A stretch of DNA of 64,000 nucleotides. It comes from Reinekea forsetii (GTDB lineage: Bacteria; Pseudomonadota; Gammaproteobacteria; Pseudomonadales; Natronospirillaceae). This document shows positions 21,529 to 30,606 of this stretch, in pieces (position 1 is the first letter of the stretch; each line of letters starts with the position of its first letter). The translations under genes were made by a program, and so were the position numbers. The notes under the pieces are model-generated. The model was not told where the DNA came from and did no database searches. It worked only from the letters and a program-made list of their open reading frames with translations. Location: contig NZ_CP011797.1 of assembly GCF_002795845.1 (NCBI RefSeq), positions 3,014,001-3,078,000 on the forward strand, read 5' to 3'.

Positions 21529-21546
21529 ACTGACCATCTGGTCAGT
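21529..21546. promoter_or_regulatory. RutR-like palindromic operator between xdhA and the purine importer
   Basis: ACTGACCATCTGGTCAGT is a perfect 18-base palindrome (8-base arms, 2-base centre). Its core TGACCA-N2-TGGTCA equals the core of the E. coli RutR site TTGACCA-N2-TGGTCAA. It lies in the 203-base gap between the two divergent operons, 121 bases above xdhA and about 75 bases above the importer start, so one protein could control both. AAGTAC and GTACTT flank it at 21512 and 21559. Confidence 0.65.
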
Positions 21547-21620
21547 AGAATTAGAATAGTACTTTTTGGCAACTAAATTCAAGCTCATGCTACACAAAAC
21601 AGATAAAACAGGTGGTTAGG

Positions 21621-23144
21621 TTGGAAAAGAGCTGTCGTCTCACCATGACTCATATCAGCAAGCGTTATCCGGGGTGCATTGCCAATGACCGCATCAGTCT
21701 GGCCATCGATGATGGCGAGATTCACGCCCTGCTGGGAGAAAACGGTGCCGGTAAGAGCACCCTGATGAAGATCCTCTATGGTGTCACCAAACCTGATGAG
21801 GGCGCTCTGACCTGGAATGGCACGCCCACGCGGATCGACTCGCCGGCAGACGCGCGAGCCTTGGGGATCGGCATGGTGTTTCAGCATTTTTCCCTCTTTG
21901 AAACCCTGACCGTGCGCGAAAACATTGAATTGGCGCTCGGCGACCAGGTCGGTGACAGCGCCAATCTGGCGCAACGGATAGTGGATACCTCGGCGCGCTA
22001 TGGTCTGCCGCTGGACCCCGAACAACGGGTTGCCACCCTATCGACCGGTGAGAAACAGCGGGTCGAAATCGTGCGTTGCCTGCTACTCGACATACAGTTG
22101 TTGATTCTCGATGAACCCACCTCGGTGCTGACCCCGCAAGAGGTCGAGCGCCTGTTTGAGACCTTGCGCCTGCTCAGCCAGGAGGGTTGCTCTATTTTGT
22201 TTATCAGCCATAAGCTGCATGAGGTGGTCAGCCTGTGCGATAAGGCCACCATTCTGCGCCACGGTCAGGTCACCGGCCAATGCCGACCCCAGGAAGAGAC
22301 AGCGGAATCCATCGCGCGCATGATGGTCGGTGACGACATCCCGATCAGCAACGACACCCAGCGCGCGACCGGCACCGGTGTGTTTCTCGATATCCGCCGG
22401 TTATCGACCAAGGCCGTCTCGACCTTCGAAGTTGCCTTGAAGAATATTAATTTCAACGTTCAATGCGGTGAGATTGTCGGTATTGCCGGCGTTGCCGGCA
22501 ACGGTCAGGAAGAATTACTGCGTGCCCTATCCGGTGAAGATACCCGCTCGACCCAACAGCTGTGGATCGACGGGCACTGTGTCGATGCCTTGAGCCCGCT
22601 GCAACGACGCAGACTCGGCCTGGCCTTCGTGCCCGAGGATCGGCTTGGCCGCGGTGCGGTGCCGGAAATGGATCTTAATCAGAACACCCTGCTGACCAGC
22701 TTTGACTCCGGCCTAGTGCGCCGTGGATTCCTGCGACCCGGCGCGATTCGCGCGCTAACCGAGCGCATCATTGCCAAATATAAGGTTAAGACGCCCTCCG
22801 CGGATGCCTCGGCGGCGAGTCTATCGGGCGGTAATTTGCAAAAATTTATCATCGGCCGCGAGGTCGAACAGCAACCCAAGCTGCTGATCATGGCGCACCC
22901 GACCTGGGGGGTCGATATTGGCGCTCAGGTGGCCATTCACAACACCATCTTTGCGCTGCGCAACCAGGGTTGCGCCGTTCTAGTAGTGTCGGAAGATCTG
23001 GACGAACTCTATAAAATTTGTGACCGCCTCGGGGCCATCTGCGATGGTGCCGTATCGCCTTTGCGCCTCACCGACCAGATGCCCTTAGCCCAATTGGGTC
23101 GCGCCATGGCCGGTGACTTTGACGCTAACGAGGAGGCTGCCTGA
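21621..23144 (+). CDS. Nucleoside/purine-type ABC transporter, ATP-binding protein (two fused ABC domains)
   Basis: Energising subunit of a BmpA-type importer. It has about 507 residues with two ABC modules. The first has Walker A GENGAGKST, signature LSTGEKQR and Walker B LLILDEPTS. The second has the usual degenerate P-loop GVAGNGQEE and signature LSGGNLQKF. This layout matches the YufO/RbsA-like family. No ATG fits the N-terminus. A TTG at 21621 has an AGGTGG Shine-Dalgarno 5 bases upstream; a GTG at 21612 is the alternative. It opens a rightward four-gene operon and overlaps the next gene by one base. Confidence 0.9.
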   Translation: MEKSCRLTMTHISKRYPGCIANDRISLAIDDGEIHALLGENGAGKSTLMKILYGVTKPDEGALTWNGTPTRIDSPADARALGIGMVFQHFSLFETLTVRENIELALGDQVGDSANLAQRIVDTSARYGLPLDPEQRVATLSTGEKQRVEIVRCLLLDIQLLILDEPTSVLTPQEVERLFETLRLLSQEGCSILFISHKLHEVVSLCDKATILRHGQVTGQCRPQEETAESIARMMVGDDIPISNDTQRATGTGVFLDIRRLSTKAVSTFEVALKNINFNVQCGEIVGIAGVAGNGQEELLRALSGEDTRSTQQLWIDGHCVDALSPLQRRRLGLAFVPEDRLGRGAVPEMDLNQNTLLTSFDSGLVRRGFLRPGAIRALTERIIAKYKVKTPSADASAASLSGGNLQKFIIGREVEQQPKLLIMAHPTWGVDIGAQVAIHNTIFALRNQGCAVLVVSEDLDELYKICDRLGAICDGAVSPLRLTDQMPLAQLGRAMAGDFDANEEAA

Positions 23145-24238
23145 TGATTCGCTTAGAAACTCGCCCGGCAACGTCCAAGTTTTGGACCTATGTTTCGCCG
23201 CTGATGGCCGTTCTACTGACCCTCTTGAGCGGCTACGGTCTGTTTGCCGCCCTGGGTCAGGCGCCGCTGCCGGCCTTGCATACCTTCTTTATTCTACCGT
23301 TGGCCGACTGGTACGGGGTCAGTGAACTCTTCGTCAAAGCCATTCCTATTCTGCTCTGTGCCTATGGCTTGGCGCTCTGTTATCGGGCCTCGGTCTGGAA
23401 CATCGGTGCTGAGGGCCAGCTCTTAATGGGTGGGGTCACCACCACGGTGATGGCCTTACAGTTCACCCAGTCCGACAGTGCCTGGGCCATGCCCTTGACG
23501 GTGCTGGCCGGTATCGCCGGCGGCGCGGCGTGGGCGGGCTTGGTCGCGTTTATGAAGATTAAACTGAATACCAATGAAACCCTGACCACCATCATGATGA
23601 ACTACATTGCGCTGAACCTACTGCTCTGGGCGGTTTACGGTCCGCTCAAGGACCCAGACGGTTATAACTTTCCCGAGAGCGCCCTATTCGGTGACAGTAC
23701 ATTGCTGCCGATCCTGTTCGACGGCACCCGACTGCATCTGGGCTTGGCCTTTGCCCTGCTAGCCCTGGTGGCAACCTGGGTGCTAGTGAGCAAGTCCTTT
23801 ATTGGCTTCCAGATTCAAGTCATCGGCCATGACCCGGCCGCCGCACGGATGGCCGGCTTTAGCAAAAACAAACTGGTATTGACCGTACTGCTGATCTGCG
23901 GCGGCTTGTCCGGCCTGGCCGGTGCGGTCGAGGTGGCTGGCCCAATCGGACAGCTGGTACCTCATATCTCGCCCGGCTATGGCTATTCGGCCATTATCGT
24001 CGCCTTTTTAGGTCGTTTGCATCCGGTGGGCATTACTCTAGCCGGGCTGTTGATGGCACTCATCTATATAGGCGGCGAGATGGCGCAGATCACCATCGGT
24101 CTGCCCAATGCCATCACCGGGGTGTTTCAGGGCCTGATTCTTTTCTATCTCTTATCCTGCGATGTCCTGATCCGCTATCGTATCCGCACCGACTTTAATT
24201 TCGCCTGGTTTGCGAAACCTGCCCAGGGAGAGCGCTGA
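23144..24238 (+). CDS. ABC transporter permease (YufP-type)
   Basis: Membrane subunit of the nucleoside/purine importer (364 residues) with around eight to ten hydrophobic helices. The stretch CYRASVWNIGAEGQLLMGG is the hallmark of this branched-chain/nucleoside permease family, and LNTNETLTTIMMNYIALN is also typical. Start and stop overlap its neighbours as TGATG, and an AGGAGG Shine-Dalgarno precedes the ATG. It is expected to pair with the following permease. Confidence 0.92.
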   Translation: MIRLETRPATSKFWTYVSPLMAVLLTLLSGYGLFAALGQAPLPALHTFFILPLADWYGVSELFVKAIPILLCAYGLALCYRASVWNIGAEGQLLMGGVTTTVMALQFTQSDSAWAMPLTVLAGIAGGAAWAGLVAFMKIKLNTNETLTTIMMNYIALNLLLWAVYGPLKDPDGYNFPESALFGDSTLLPILFDGTRLHLGLAFALLALVATWVLVSKSFIGFQIQVIGHDPAAARMAGFSKNKLVLTVLLICGGLSGLAGAVEVAGPIGQLVPHISPGYGYSAIIVAFLGRLHPVGITLAGLLMALIYIGGEMAQITIGLPNAITGVFQGLILFYLLSCDVLIRYRIRTDFNFAWFAKPAQGER

Positions 24239-25164
24239 TGGATATCGAACTGCTAACCAATATTTTCTACCTCACGGTGCGCACGGGCACACCGCTGTTA
24301 CTCGTCGCCCTAGGTGAACTGGTGTGTGAAAAAAGTGGTGTGCTGAATCTGGGTCAGGAAGGCATGATGCTGATGGGCGCGGTGATCGGCTTTATTACCA
24401 CCTTCTATACCGGCAACCTGCTCCTTGGCTTCACCATGGCGGCCTTGGCCGGCGCTCTGATGGCGTTGCTGTTCGGCTTTGTGGCCATTACTCTGAACGC
24501 CAATCAGGTCGCCTCAGGTCTGGCTCTGACGATCTTCGGCACTGGCTTGTCGGCCTTTATCGGCTCAAGCTTTGAGGGTAAGACCATCGACGCCCTGCCG
24601 ACGATCCATATCGGCTTACTGGAGTCGATCCCGCTGATTGGTCGGGCGCTGTTTGCCCAGGATGCCATTGTCTATTTTAGCTGGGTGTTGTTTTTTGCCA
24701 TCTATCTGTTTTTCCGCCGAGGACGTGCCGGCTTGAGCGTGCGGGCCGTCGGAGAAAACCCAACCGTGGGCAGCAATCTCGGCTTACGGGTACTAAAGAT
24801 TCGCTATAGCTCGGTGATGTTTGGTGGGGCACTGTCCGGTTTGGCCGGTGGCTATCTGTCCCTCGCCTACACCCCGCTATGGACCGAAAACATGACCGCT
24901 GGACGAGGCTGGATCGCCTTGGCGTTGGTGGTCTTTGCCAGTTGGCGGGTCGGTCGCATTATGCTCGGAGCTTACCTTTTTGGCTTCGCCAGCATCATGC
25001 ACCTAATCGCGCAGGGCTTTGGCCTGTCGATATCGTCAAATCTGCTGGCCACCTTACCCTATGTGGCCACCATCGTTGTGCTTGTCTTTCTCAGTAAAAA
25101 TATTGAACGACTTAAACAGTTTGAACCCATGGCGTTAGGCAAGCCATGGCACAAACCGCACTAA
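24238..25164 (+). CDS. ABC transporter permease (YufQ-type)
   Basis: Second membrane subunit (308 residues) of the same importer. It carries the family sequence VLNLGQEGMMLMGAVIGF near the N-terminus and LNANQVASGLALTIFGTGLS in the middle, with hydrophobic helices throughout. It overlaps the preceding permease by one base (TGATG) and is followed after 29 bases by the binding-protein gene. Confidence 0.92.
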   Translation: MDIELLTNIFYLTVRTGTPLLLVALGELVCEKSGVLNLGQEGMMLMGAVIGFITTFYTGNLLLGFTMAALAGALMALLFGFVAITLNANQVASGLALTIFGTGLSAFIGSSFEGKTIDALPTIHIGLLESIPLIGRALFAQDAIVYFSWVLFFAIYLFFRRGRAGLSVRAVGENPTVGSNLGLRVLKIRYSSVMFGGALSGLAGGYLSLAYTPLWTENMTAGRGWIALALVVFASWRVGRIMLGAYLFGFASIMHLIAQGFGLSISSNLLATLPYVATIVVLVFLSKNIERLKQFEPMALGKPWHKPH

Positions 25165-25193
25165 TTCCATTAACCCTTACAGAAGAGACTACC

Positions 25194-26264
25194 ATGAAAA
25201 AAATAATCACTGCACTCGGCCTAACCCTTGGGTTGGCCATCACAAATACGGCTATGGCGGCCGAGCCGTTGAAAATCGGCTTTGTATACGTCAGCCCAAC
25301 CGGTGAAGCCGGCTGGACCTACTCCCACGATGAAGGCCGCATGTTTGTTGAAGCCACCTTCGGCGATCAGGTTGAGACCACCTATGTCGAAAACGTCCCT
25401 GAGGGCGCTGATGCTGAACGTGTCCTGATGCAGTTAGCGAAGAGCGGCCACGAGTTGATTTTCACCACCTCGTTCGGTTACATGAACGCAACCTTGAAAG
25501 TTGCCAAGAAATTCCCGAATGTGAAATTCGAACACGCGTCGGGCTATAAACGTGCCGACAACGTTGCAACCTACTTCGACCGCATTTATGAAGCCCGTTA
25601 CTTGAGTGGTGTCGTTGCCGGCAACATGAGCAAAAGCGGTGTGATTGGCTATATCGGTGCGTTCCCAATTCCGGAAGTCATCCGTGGCATCAACGCCTTT
25701 ACGCTGGGCGCTCAGTCGGTTAACCCGGATATCAGTGTTCAGGTCGTCTGGGTGAACACCTGGTTTGATCCCGCTAAGGAACGTGAAGCGGCCGACAGCC
25801 TGATTAATCAGAAAGCCGACGTAATCACCTTCCATACCGATTCGCCTGCAGCCGTTCAGGCAGCTGAATCCGCCGGTGTCTATGCAGTTGGCTATCACTC
25901 CGATATGTCTTCGTATGGCCCAACCGCGCATCTGACTGCGGCCGTGCATAACTGGAATGACTACTATGTCGGTCGCGTTCAGGCTGCCTTAGATGGCACT
26001 TGGTCCTCTACCGATACTTGGAAGGGCATTGCGGCCAACATGACGACGATGGCGCCAATCAATAAGGCGGTTCCAGCCGATGTCGTGACCAAGGTCGAGA
26101 TGCTTACCAAGCAGATCGCAGCGGGTACCCTGCACCCCTTTACCGGTCCCATCAACAACCAGGCCGGCGTTGAAGTATTGGCCGACGGTCAAGTTATGGA
26201 CGATGGCGCACTGTTGGGCATGAACTATTATGTTGCCGGTGTGGAAGGTACACTCGAGCAATAA
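25194..26264 (+). CDS. BMP-family periplasmic nucleoside/purine-binding protein
   Basis: Substrate-binding subunit (356 residues) of the importer. The start MKKIITALGLTLG with cleavage after MAA gives a Sec signal peptide. The mature protein begins with PLKIGFVYVSPTGEAGWTYSHD, typical of the PnrA/BmpA family, with GYIGAFPIPEVIRGINAFTLG later. Family members bind nucleosides or, in purine loci, purine bases; the surrounding genes favour a purine. The frame extends 16 codons upstream into the permease gene, but only the ATG at 25194 gives a signal peptide. A strong hairpin follows. Confidence 0.92.
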   Translation: MKKIITALGLTLGLAITNTAMAAEPLKIGFVYVSPTGEAGWTYSHDEGRMFVEATFGDQVETTYVENVPEGADAERVLMQLAKSGHELIFTTSFGYMNATLKVAKKFPNVKFEHASGYKRADNVATYFDRIYEARYLSGVVAGNMSKSGVIGYIGAFPIPEVIRGINAFTLGAQSVNPDISVQVVWVNTWFDPAKEREAADSLINQKADVITFHTDSPAAVQAAESAGVYAVGYHSDMSSYGPTAHLTAAVHNWNDYYVGRVQAALDGTWSSTDTWKGIAANMTTMAPINKAVPADVVTKVEMLTKQIAAGTLHPFTGPINNQAGVEVLADGQVMDDGALLGMNYYVAGVEGTLEQ

Positions 26265-26271
26265 GATTGAT

Positions 26272-26296
26272 CGACAAACCCCGGCGGGGTTTGTCG
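26272..26296 (+). terminator. Hairpin after the importer operon
   Basis: A perfect 11-base stem CGACAAACCCC / GGGGTTTGTCG with a 3-base loop starts 8 bases after the binding-protein stop. There is no T-tract, so termination may be partial, or the structure may protect the 3' end of the abundant binding-protein mRNA. Confidence 0.6.
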
Positions 26297-26430
26297 TTGT
26301 CGCGCCAGAACGACTGGCGCTTTTAAACAGCCCTCCCCACGCCTCTTCCTATGCCAACCTAGCACGCAACTCAGTAACCCCTTTAATAACGCTCAAGGCT
26401 AATGTCTGCAGCGATACAGGCCTCGTAGCC

Positions 26431-27030
26431 TTACTCAATATCAGTGGTGCGTGGCTTAATCCGTTCTGGATGGATCAGGTTGCTGACATAGGGCTTATGG
26501 GCATCTATTTCTCCCGGCGTCAGGCCCTTTAACTCGTAGGGGAAGACCAGCCAATCAGTGGTTTGGTGCAAACAATAGTCCGGTTTTAAGTCGGTTCGTT
26601 GAAAGTCTGAGCGTTGAAATAGGGTCGCGACTCGGACCTGCTCAGGCATATTCAATTTAAGCTGAGAGCGCAGCCGGGCCAGCGTGGCTTCGATGCTGTG
26701 GCCGGTACTGAACACGTCGTCGACGATCAATAGCCGGTCACCGGCATTCAGATGGTCGATCAAATACTGGGTACCGTGGATGCGAATAGCCGAAGGCTGA
26801 TCCACCATCGACTGGTAGGCCGGCAAGCCGGTATAGGACGTGCGAATCGAGATATGGTCGGTGTCGACGCCGAGTGTCTGCAGGCATTCTTGTACATAGA
26901 TACCGACCGCACTGCCCCCGCGCCACAGGCCAACGATAAAGCTGGGGCGAAACCCGCTTTCAAAAATCTGCAGCCCGAGCCGAAACGAGTCCTCGATCAG
27001 GGTGTCTTCGTCCAGGTAACGTTTTTTCAT
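26431..27030 (-). CDS. Purine-type phosphoribosyltransferase
   Basis: A 199-residue type I phosphoribosyltransferase. The PRPP loop LLIVDDVFSTGHS spans residues 100-112, preceded by the GLWRGGSAVG loop near 34-43. Such enzymes attach ribose 5-phosphate from PRPP to a base; hypoxanthine/guanine or xanthine is most likely from the context. The closest relative in the window is the divergent gene at 27139, with which it shares SGFRPSFI, WRGG and VDDVF. The start is an ATG with no strong Shine-Dalgarno. It is convergent with the purine importer operon. Confidence 0.82.
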   Translation of the reverse strand: MKKRYLDEDTLIEDSFRLGLQIFESGFRPSFIVGLWRGGSAVGIYVQECLQTLGVDTDHISIRTSYTGLPAYQSMVDQPSAIRIHGTQYLIDHLNAGDRLLIVDDVFSTGHSIEATLARLRSQLKLNMPEQVRVATLFQRSDFQRTDLKPDYCLHQTTDWLVFPYELKGLTPGEIDAHKPYVSNLIHPERIKPRTTDIE

Positions 27031-27138
27031 GCGGCGTCCTTGTGAGACCCTCGGAAAAGGGTTGGTTTAACCGACTCGGCTATCTATACTCGGGCTCATT
27101 AGGCCACAACACTGAGCGATGCTCAACAGGAGGTTCGG

Positions 27139-27717
27139 TTGCAAAAAACCTATTTAACCGGCGAACAATTACTGATCGATTCGTTCAAACTCGCCGAACA
27201 GGTTTTACTCAGCGGCTTCCGCCCCAGCTTTATCATCGCGGTTTGGCGCGGCGGCGCGCCGATCGGGATTGCAGTCCAGGAATATTTAAGCTTTCACGGC
27301 ATCGAAACCGATAATATCGCTATTCGCACCTCATCCTATGCGGCCGGTATCGATCAACAAAGCCGCACGGTGAAGGTGCATGATCTAAACTATCTGGTCA
27401 AAAGTGTCCAGCAACACGATAGTTTGCTCATAGTCGATGATGTGTTTGATACCGGTCGCTCAATAGAGGCCATTATCGGCCAACTGGCACAGCGAACCCG
27501 GAACAACATGCCCCAAGATATTCGTGTCGCAGTGCCCTACTACAAGCCATCGCGCAGTGAAGTCAGCCGGATACCGGACTACTTTATTCATCAGACAGCC
27601 GCCTGGCTGAAATATCCGCACTCGATGGAAGGGCTCACCGCTATGGAGATGGCCGAAAAAAGACCGGCCCTGTATGAGATCATCAAGGCGCATCTGCCCA
27701 GCTCGGACGCACCCTAG
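27139..27717 (+). CDS. Purine-type phosphoribosyltransferase (paralogue)
   Basis: A 192-residue type I phosphoribosyltransferase with the PRPP loop LLIVDDVFDTGRS (residues 97-109) and the loop AVWRGGAPIG. It starts at TTG, with a perfect AGGAGG Shine-Dalgarno (27128-27133) five bases before it. It is clearly homologous along its length to the divergently transcribed gene at 26431-27030. The two may differ in base preference, for example hypoxanthine/guanine versus xanthine. It ends 2 bases before the stop of the convergent LuxR-family regulator. Confidence 0.82.
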   Translation: MQKTYLTGEQLLIDSFKLAEQVLLSGFRPSFIIAVWRGGAPIGIAVQEYLSFHGIETDNIAIRTSSYAAGIDQQSRTVKVHDLNYLVKSVQQHDSLLIVDDVFDTGRSIEAIIGQLAQRTRNNMPQDIRVAVPYYKPSRSEVSRIPDYFIHQTAAWLKYPHSMEGLTAMEMAEKRPALYEIIKAHLPSSDAP

Positions 27718-27719
27718 CA

Positions 27720-30368
27720 TTAGGCTTCCAATTTCAAATTTCGTGCTAACTCAACCGCATCGGCGCGCGTTTCAAACGCCAATTTTCGATTGATCGACTT
27801 AATATGAGAACGCACCGTCGACACCGTAATATTCATATCGGTGGCAATTTCCTTATTTTTTAATCCAGTGGTCAACAGATACAGGACCCGAATTTCCCGC
27901 CGAGTTAGCACTCTAAAGATCAACGCCCGGGAGTGCTCGAAATTTATATTAAATCGACTCTCTATCGGCAGGCCGTGAGCAATTAAAAATTCTGCTTGGC
28001 ACTCATTTGCGGTCAATTGAAATACATTCACTAGTAGTTTAAATAGATGTTCAAAACCAAGCTCTGCCGACTCCGCCCGTAACATCTGGCAACCTTGCTC
28101 TGGATCTGCGTGCATAAAATGGGCGATACCCTGAGTGATTCGAACCTGCAGACAAAACAAGGCGGCCCCTTGGGCCATGCCCTGTGCATGCGAGGCATCT
28201 AATAGGTGGACGGCGCGATCAAATTCGTTTCGCGCCATATAGGCGAGGGCCCGCGTCCAGGACTCGGTGTTGCCAAAGCTGACCACAGCCTGAGCCGGGC
28301 CCTTTGGCACCCGCAGGTAGGAGCGTAGCTTGGATACCCGACCGGCATAAATCCAATAGAGCACTAAGGCGGCCTCACCCTCGACCCGCCACGCCTGACA
28401 AAACCTATGGTGCTGCTCTAATTGGCAAATATCTGTGGCCAGCTTTAGCAGTGCCTCATTGCTCTGTTTACCGCTTGCCATCGCAATAATCAATTGCTCG
28501 ACTAGGGTGGGATATCGCCAATAGTTGCCAGAGGGTCGTTTGATCGATTCCGCCAACGTCAGATACTGCTGCGCCAAGCTATAGCGGTGCAGAGTTTTTA
28601 AGGTCGAGGCATGGGTACGATAGAGATGGTCGAGCGGAAATATTTTTGACAGGCCCTGGTCTCGACCGATGTCCAATGCCGCTTGCTGCAGCGCCAGACT
28701 TTGCTCGAGTTTATTTTGCTGAAAAAGAATGCGGGCCTGTAGATGAAAGGTCCGCACCTTGAGCGTGGTGTAGTTATTTTGCACGCAAACCGCTTCAGCT
28801 TTTTGGGTATAGGCTAGGGCCACGGGGAAATCACAATTGTTAAAGTAGGCTTCTGCTAGGGCCAGATAAGCCTGACATCGCTCCCATTGCAGCTGTTTAT
28901 CGTCTGCCTGGATAATGGCCGCTTGACCCCATTGAATGGCCTCGCCATAGTCTTCTTGGATGGCCGCAATGGCCGCCTTAACACCGGCCAAACCCGAATA
29001 AATGGTGGGCGTCAGCTCACCATTTGCCAAGAAAACCTGCTCGCCCTCGTTGACCACGGCGCTGGCAAGCCCAGTGCGTTCATTAACCAATGACAACCAG
29101 GCAAAGGTCAGGGTCAAGTATGGCTGGGCAATGATCTGTTCCCAGCTCAGCGCGTCAAAGCAGTGGTTCAAAACTGGGTACTGGCCCTTGCGATAAAGCT
29201 CCCAACCCCAGTTGACGATAAAGACAATCAGGGCATCACGATCGCCCGAAGCAATAAAATGATCGGCCGATTCCAGATAGTAGCCGCGTTCCAACCACCA
29301 CTGAGCGGCGATTAAATTTAACGCCGACAACCCCAATGGCAAGCAAGCTTGGCAATGTTTAATGACCGCGGCGCGAAAAATACTGTGATAGCGATACCAA
29401 ACGTCTTTCCGACCGGTCGTGGTGACAAACAGCTGTCGCTGCTGCAAGTGTTCCAGAATTGGACCGGCCGATGTAAGACTCGTTAATGCCTGGGCCAACT
29501 CTAAATTAAACCGCCGGCAAATGGAGGTAGCAGCCAAGAAGACCAGTGTTGGCTGGTCGAGCGTGCTGATAATTTCTTCCAGCAGATAATCTCCAATCAT
29601 GCGCCGTTGCTGCAAGTCCAGACTCGGTTGCCATGACGGCTCAGACAGGTGGGAGATGCGAATCAACTGCAAGGCTGCGACCCAACCATCAACTTCCTGC
29701 AGCAACTGTTTGTCCTGGTGGATATAATGGCGAACACTTAGGTCATCGAAAAAAGCGCTGGTCTCTTGCTCGGTAAACTTCAAATCTTCCATGGATAATT
29801 CACAAAACTTATAGTCCGCTTTAAGCACACAGGACAAACCCAAAATAGGTAACCGCGATGCGACCACCAGATGCATCTTGTCGTGTGCACGCTCGAGGAT
29901 TTTGGCCAGCAATTCCACAATTAGGGGTTCAGAGATACAGTGCCAATCATCGATCACTAGCAAAGGGGGCCGGCAGAAATGACGTAGCTGTTGACAAAAG
30001 AATTCGACAATCTGAAGAAGATTTGTGGAGTTTATTTTCGTCGTGTCGGAGCAGAATCGGGCCACCTTTTTATCGGGCATCTGCGCAAGCAGGGCAAATA
30101 GATAAGTTACAAAGCGGGGGAAATCGTTATCCAATTCATCAGCGGTAAACCAGCCCTTCTGGTTTTCCTGTTGTTCAAACCAACTTCCAAGCAGGGTTGT
30201 TTTGCCAAAACCAGCTGGCGCTTGAATAAGAGTCAGGGCATTGGTTTGATTTTCATCCAGCCTCATGAGCAGCCGATTTCGGGCAATTAGATGTTGAGGG
30301 CGGGTCGGGCAGCGCAGCTTGGACGAGAGAATTGCATGTTGCTCGAGGAAATTATTTTTAATCTTCAT
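27720..30368 (-). CDS. MalT-type LuxR-family transcriptional activator
   Basis: A large (882-residue) STAND-ATPase regulator. The N-terminal NTPase has Walker A QAPAGFGKTTLL at about residues 49-60 and LLVIDDWHCI as Walker B. The middle is a helical repeat region. The C-terminal LuxR helix-turn-helix reads LTRREIRVLYLLTTGLKNKEIA...VRSHIKSINRKL. Size and layout are those of E. coli MalT, which is switched on by maltotriose and ATP. Here the inducer is unknown. The open frame begins at a TTG 20 codons upstream without a ribosome site; the ATG at 30368 fits the family start better. The upstream neighbour on the same strand encodes a CBM21 protein, which supports a carbohydrate role. Confidence 0.85.
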   Translation of the reverse strand: MKIKNNFLEQHAILSSKLRCPTRPQHLIARNRLLMRLDENQTNALTLIQAPAGFGKTTLLGSWFEQQENQKGWFTADELDNDFPRFVTYLFALLAQMPDKKVARFCSDTTKINSTNLLQIVEFFCQQLRHFCRPPLLVIDDWHCISEPLIVELLAKILERAHDKMHLVVASRLPILGLSCVLKADYKFCELSMEDLKFTEQETSAFFDDLSVRHYIHQDKQLLQEVDGWVAALQLIRISHLSEPSWQPSLDLQQRRMIGDYLLEEIISTLDQPTLVFLAATSICRRFNLELAQALTSLTSAGPILEHLQQRQLFVTTTGRKDVWYRYHSIFRAAVIKHCQACLPLGLSALNLIAAQWWLERGYYLESADHFIASGDRDALIVFIVNWGWELYRKGQYPVLNHCFDALSWEQIIAQPYLTLTFAWLSLVNERTGLASAVVNEGEQVFLANGELTPTIYSGLAGVKAAIAAIQEDYGEAIQWGQAAIIQADDKQLQWERCQAYLALAEAYFNNCDFPVALAYTQKAEAVCVQNNYTTLKVRTFHLQARILFQQNKLEQSLALQQAALDIGRDQGLSKIFPLDHLYRTHASTLKTLHRYSLAQQYLTLAESIKRPSGNYWRYPTLVEQLIIAMASGKQSNEALLKLATDICQLEQHHRFCQAWRVEGEAALVLYWIYAGRVSKLRSYLRVPKGPAQAVVSFGNTESWTRALAYMARNEFDRAVHLLDASHAQGMAQGAALFCLQVRITQGIAHFMHADPEQGCQMLRAESAELGFEHLFKLLVNVFQLTANECQAEFLIAHGLPIESRFNINFEHSRALIFRVLTRREIRVLYLLTTGLKNKEIATDMNITVSTVRSHIKSINRKLAFETRADAVELARNLKLEA

Positions 30369-30570
30369 GTAATTAGCATAGCCACAGCGTCGAGGTTTAA
30401 CGTTGATTAATCGACTATCTTTTATCAAAACGGTAGGAATGTCAGTAAAAATATTTTAGTTTTTCGAACTAAGTTTATATTTAAATTAACATTATTATCA
30501 AAAAGAAATGGACTGTATAGAAGTATCGGAGCGAGGACATAAGACTAGCAGTTCGCCCTGGCTAGAAAGC

Positions 30571-30597
30571 GGACGCGCGACAATGGGCCGCCCGTCC
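30571..30597 (-). terminator. Possible hairpin after the CBM21 gene
   Basis: GGACGCGCG and CGCCCGTCC can pair with one mismatch around an 9-base loop, starting 9 bases past the CBM21 stop on the minus strand. No T-tract follows. It lies in the AT-rich gap before the regulator. Confidence 0.35.
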
Positions 30598-30606
30598 GGA
30601 TCTAAA

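Noticed and set aside
27720-30428. LuxR-regulator start at TTG 30428
   Set aside because: No ribosome site and 20 extra residues not seen at MalT-type starts; ATG at 30368 preferred, though it too lacks a strong Shine-Dalgarno.
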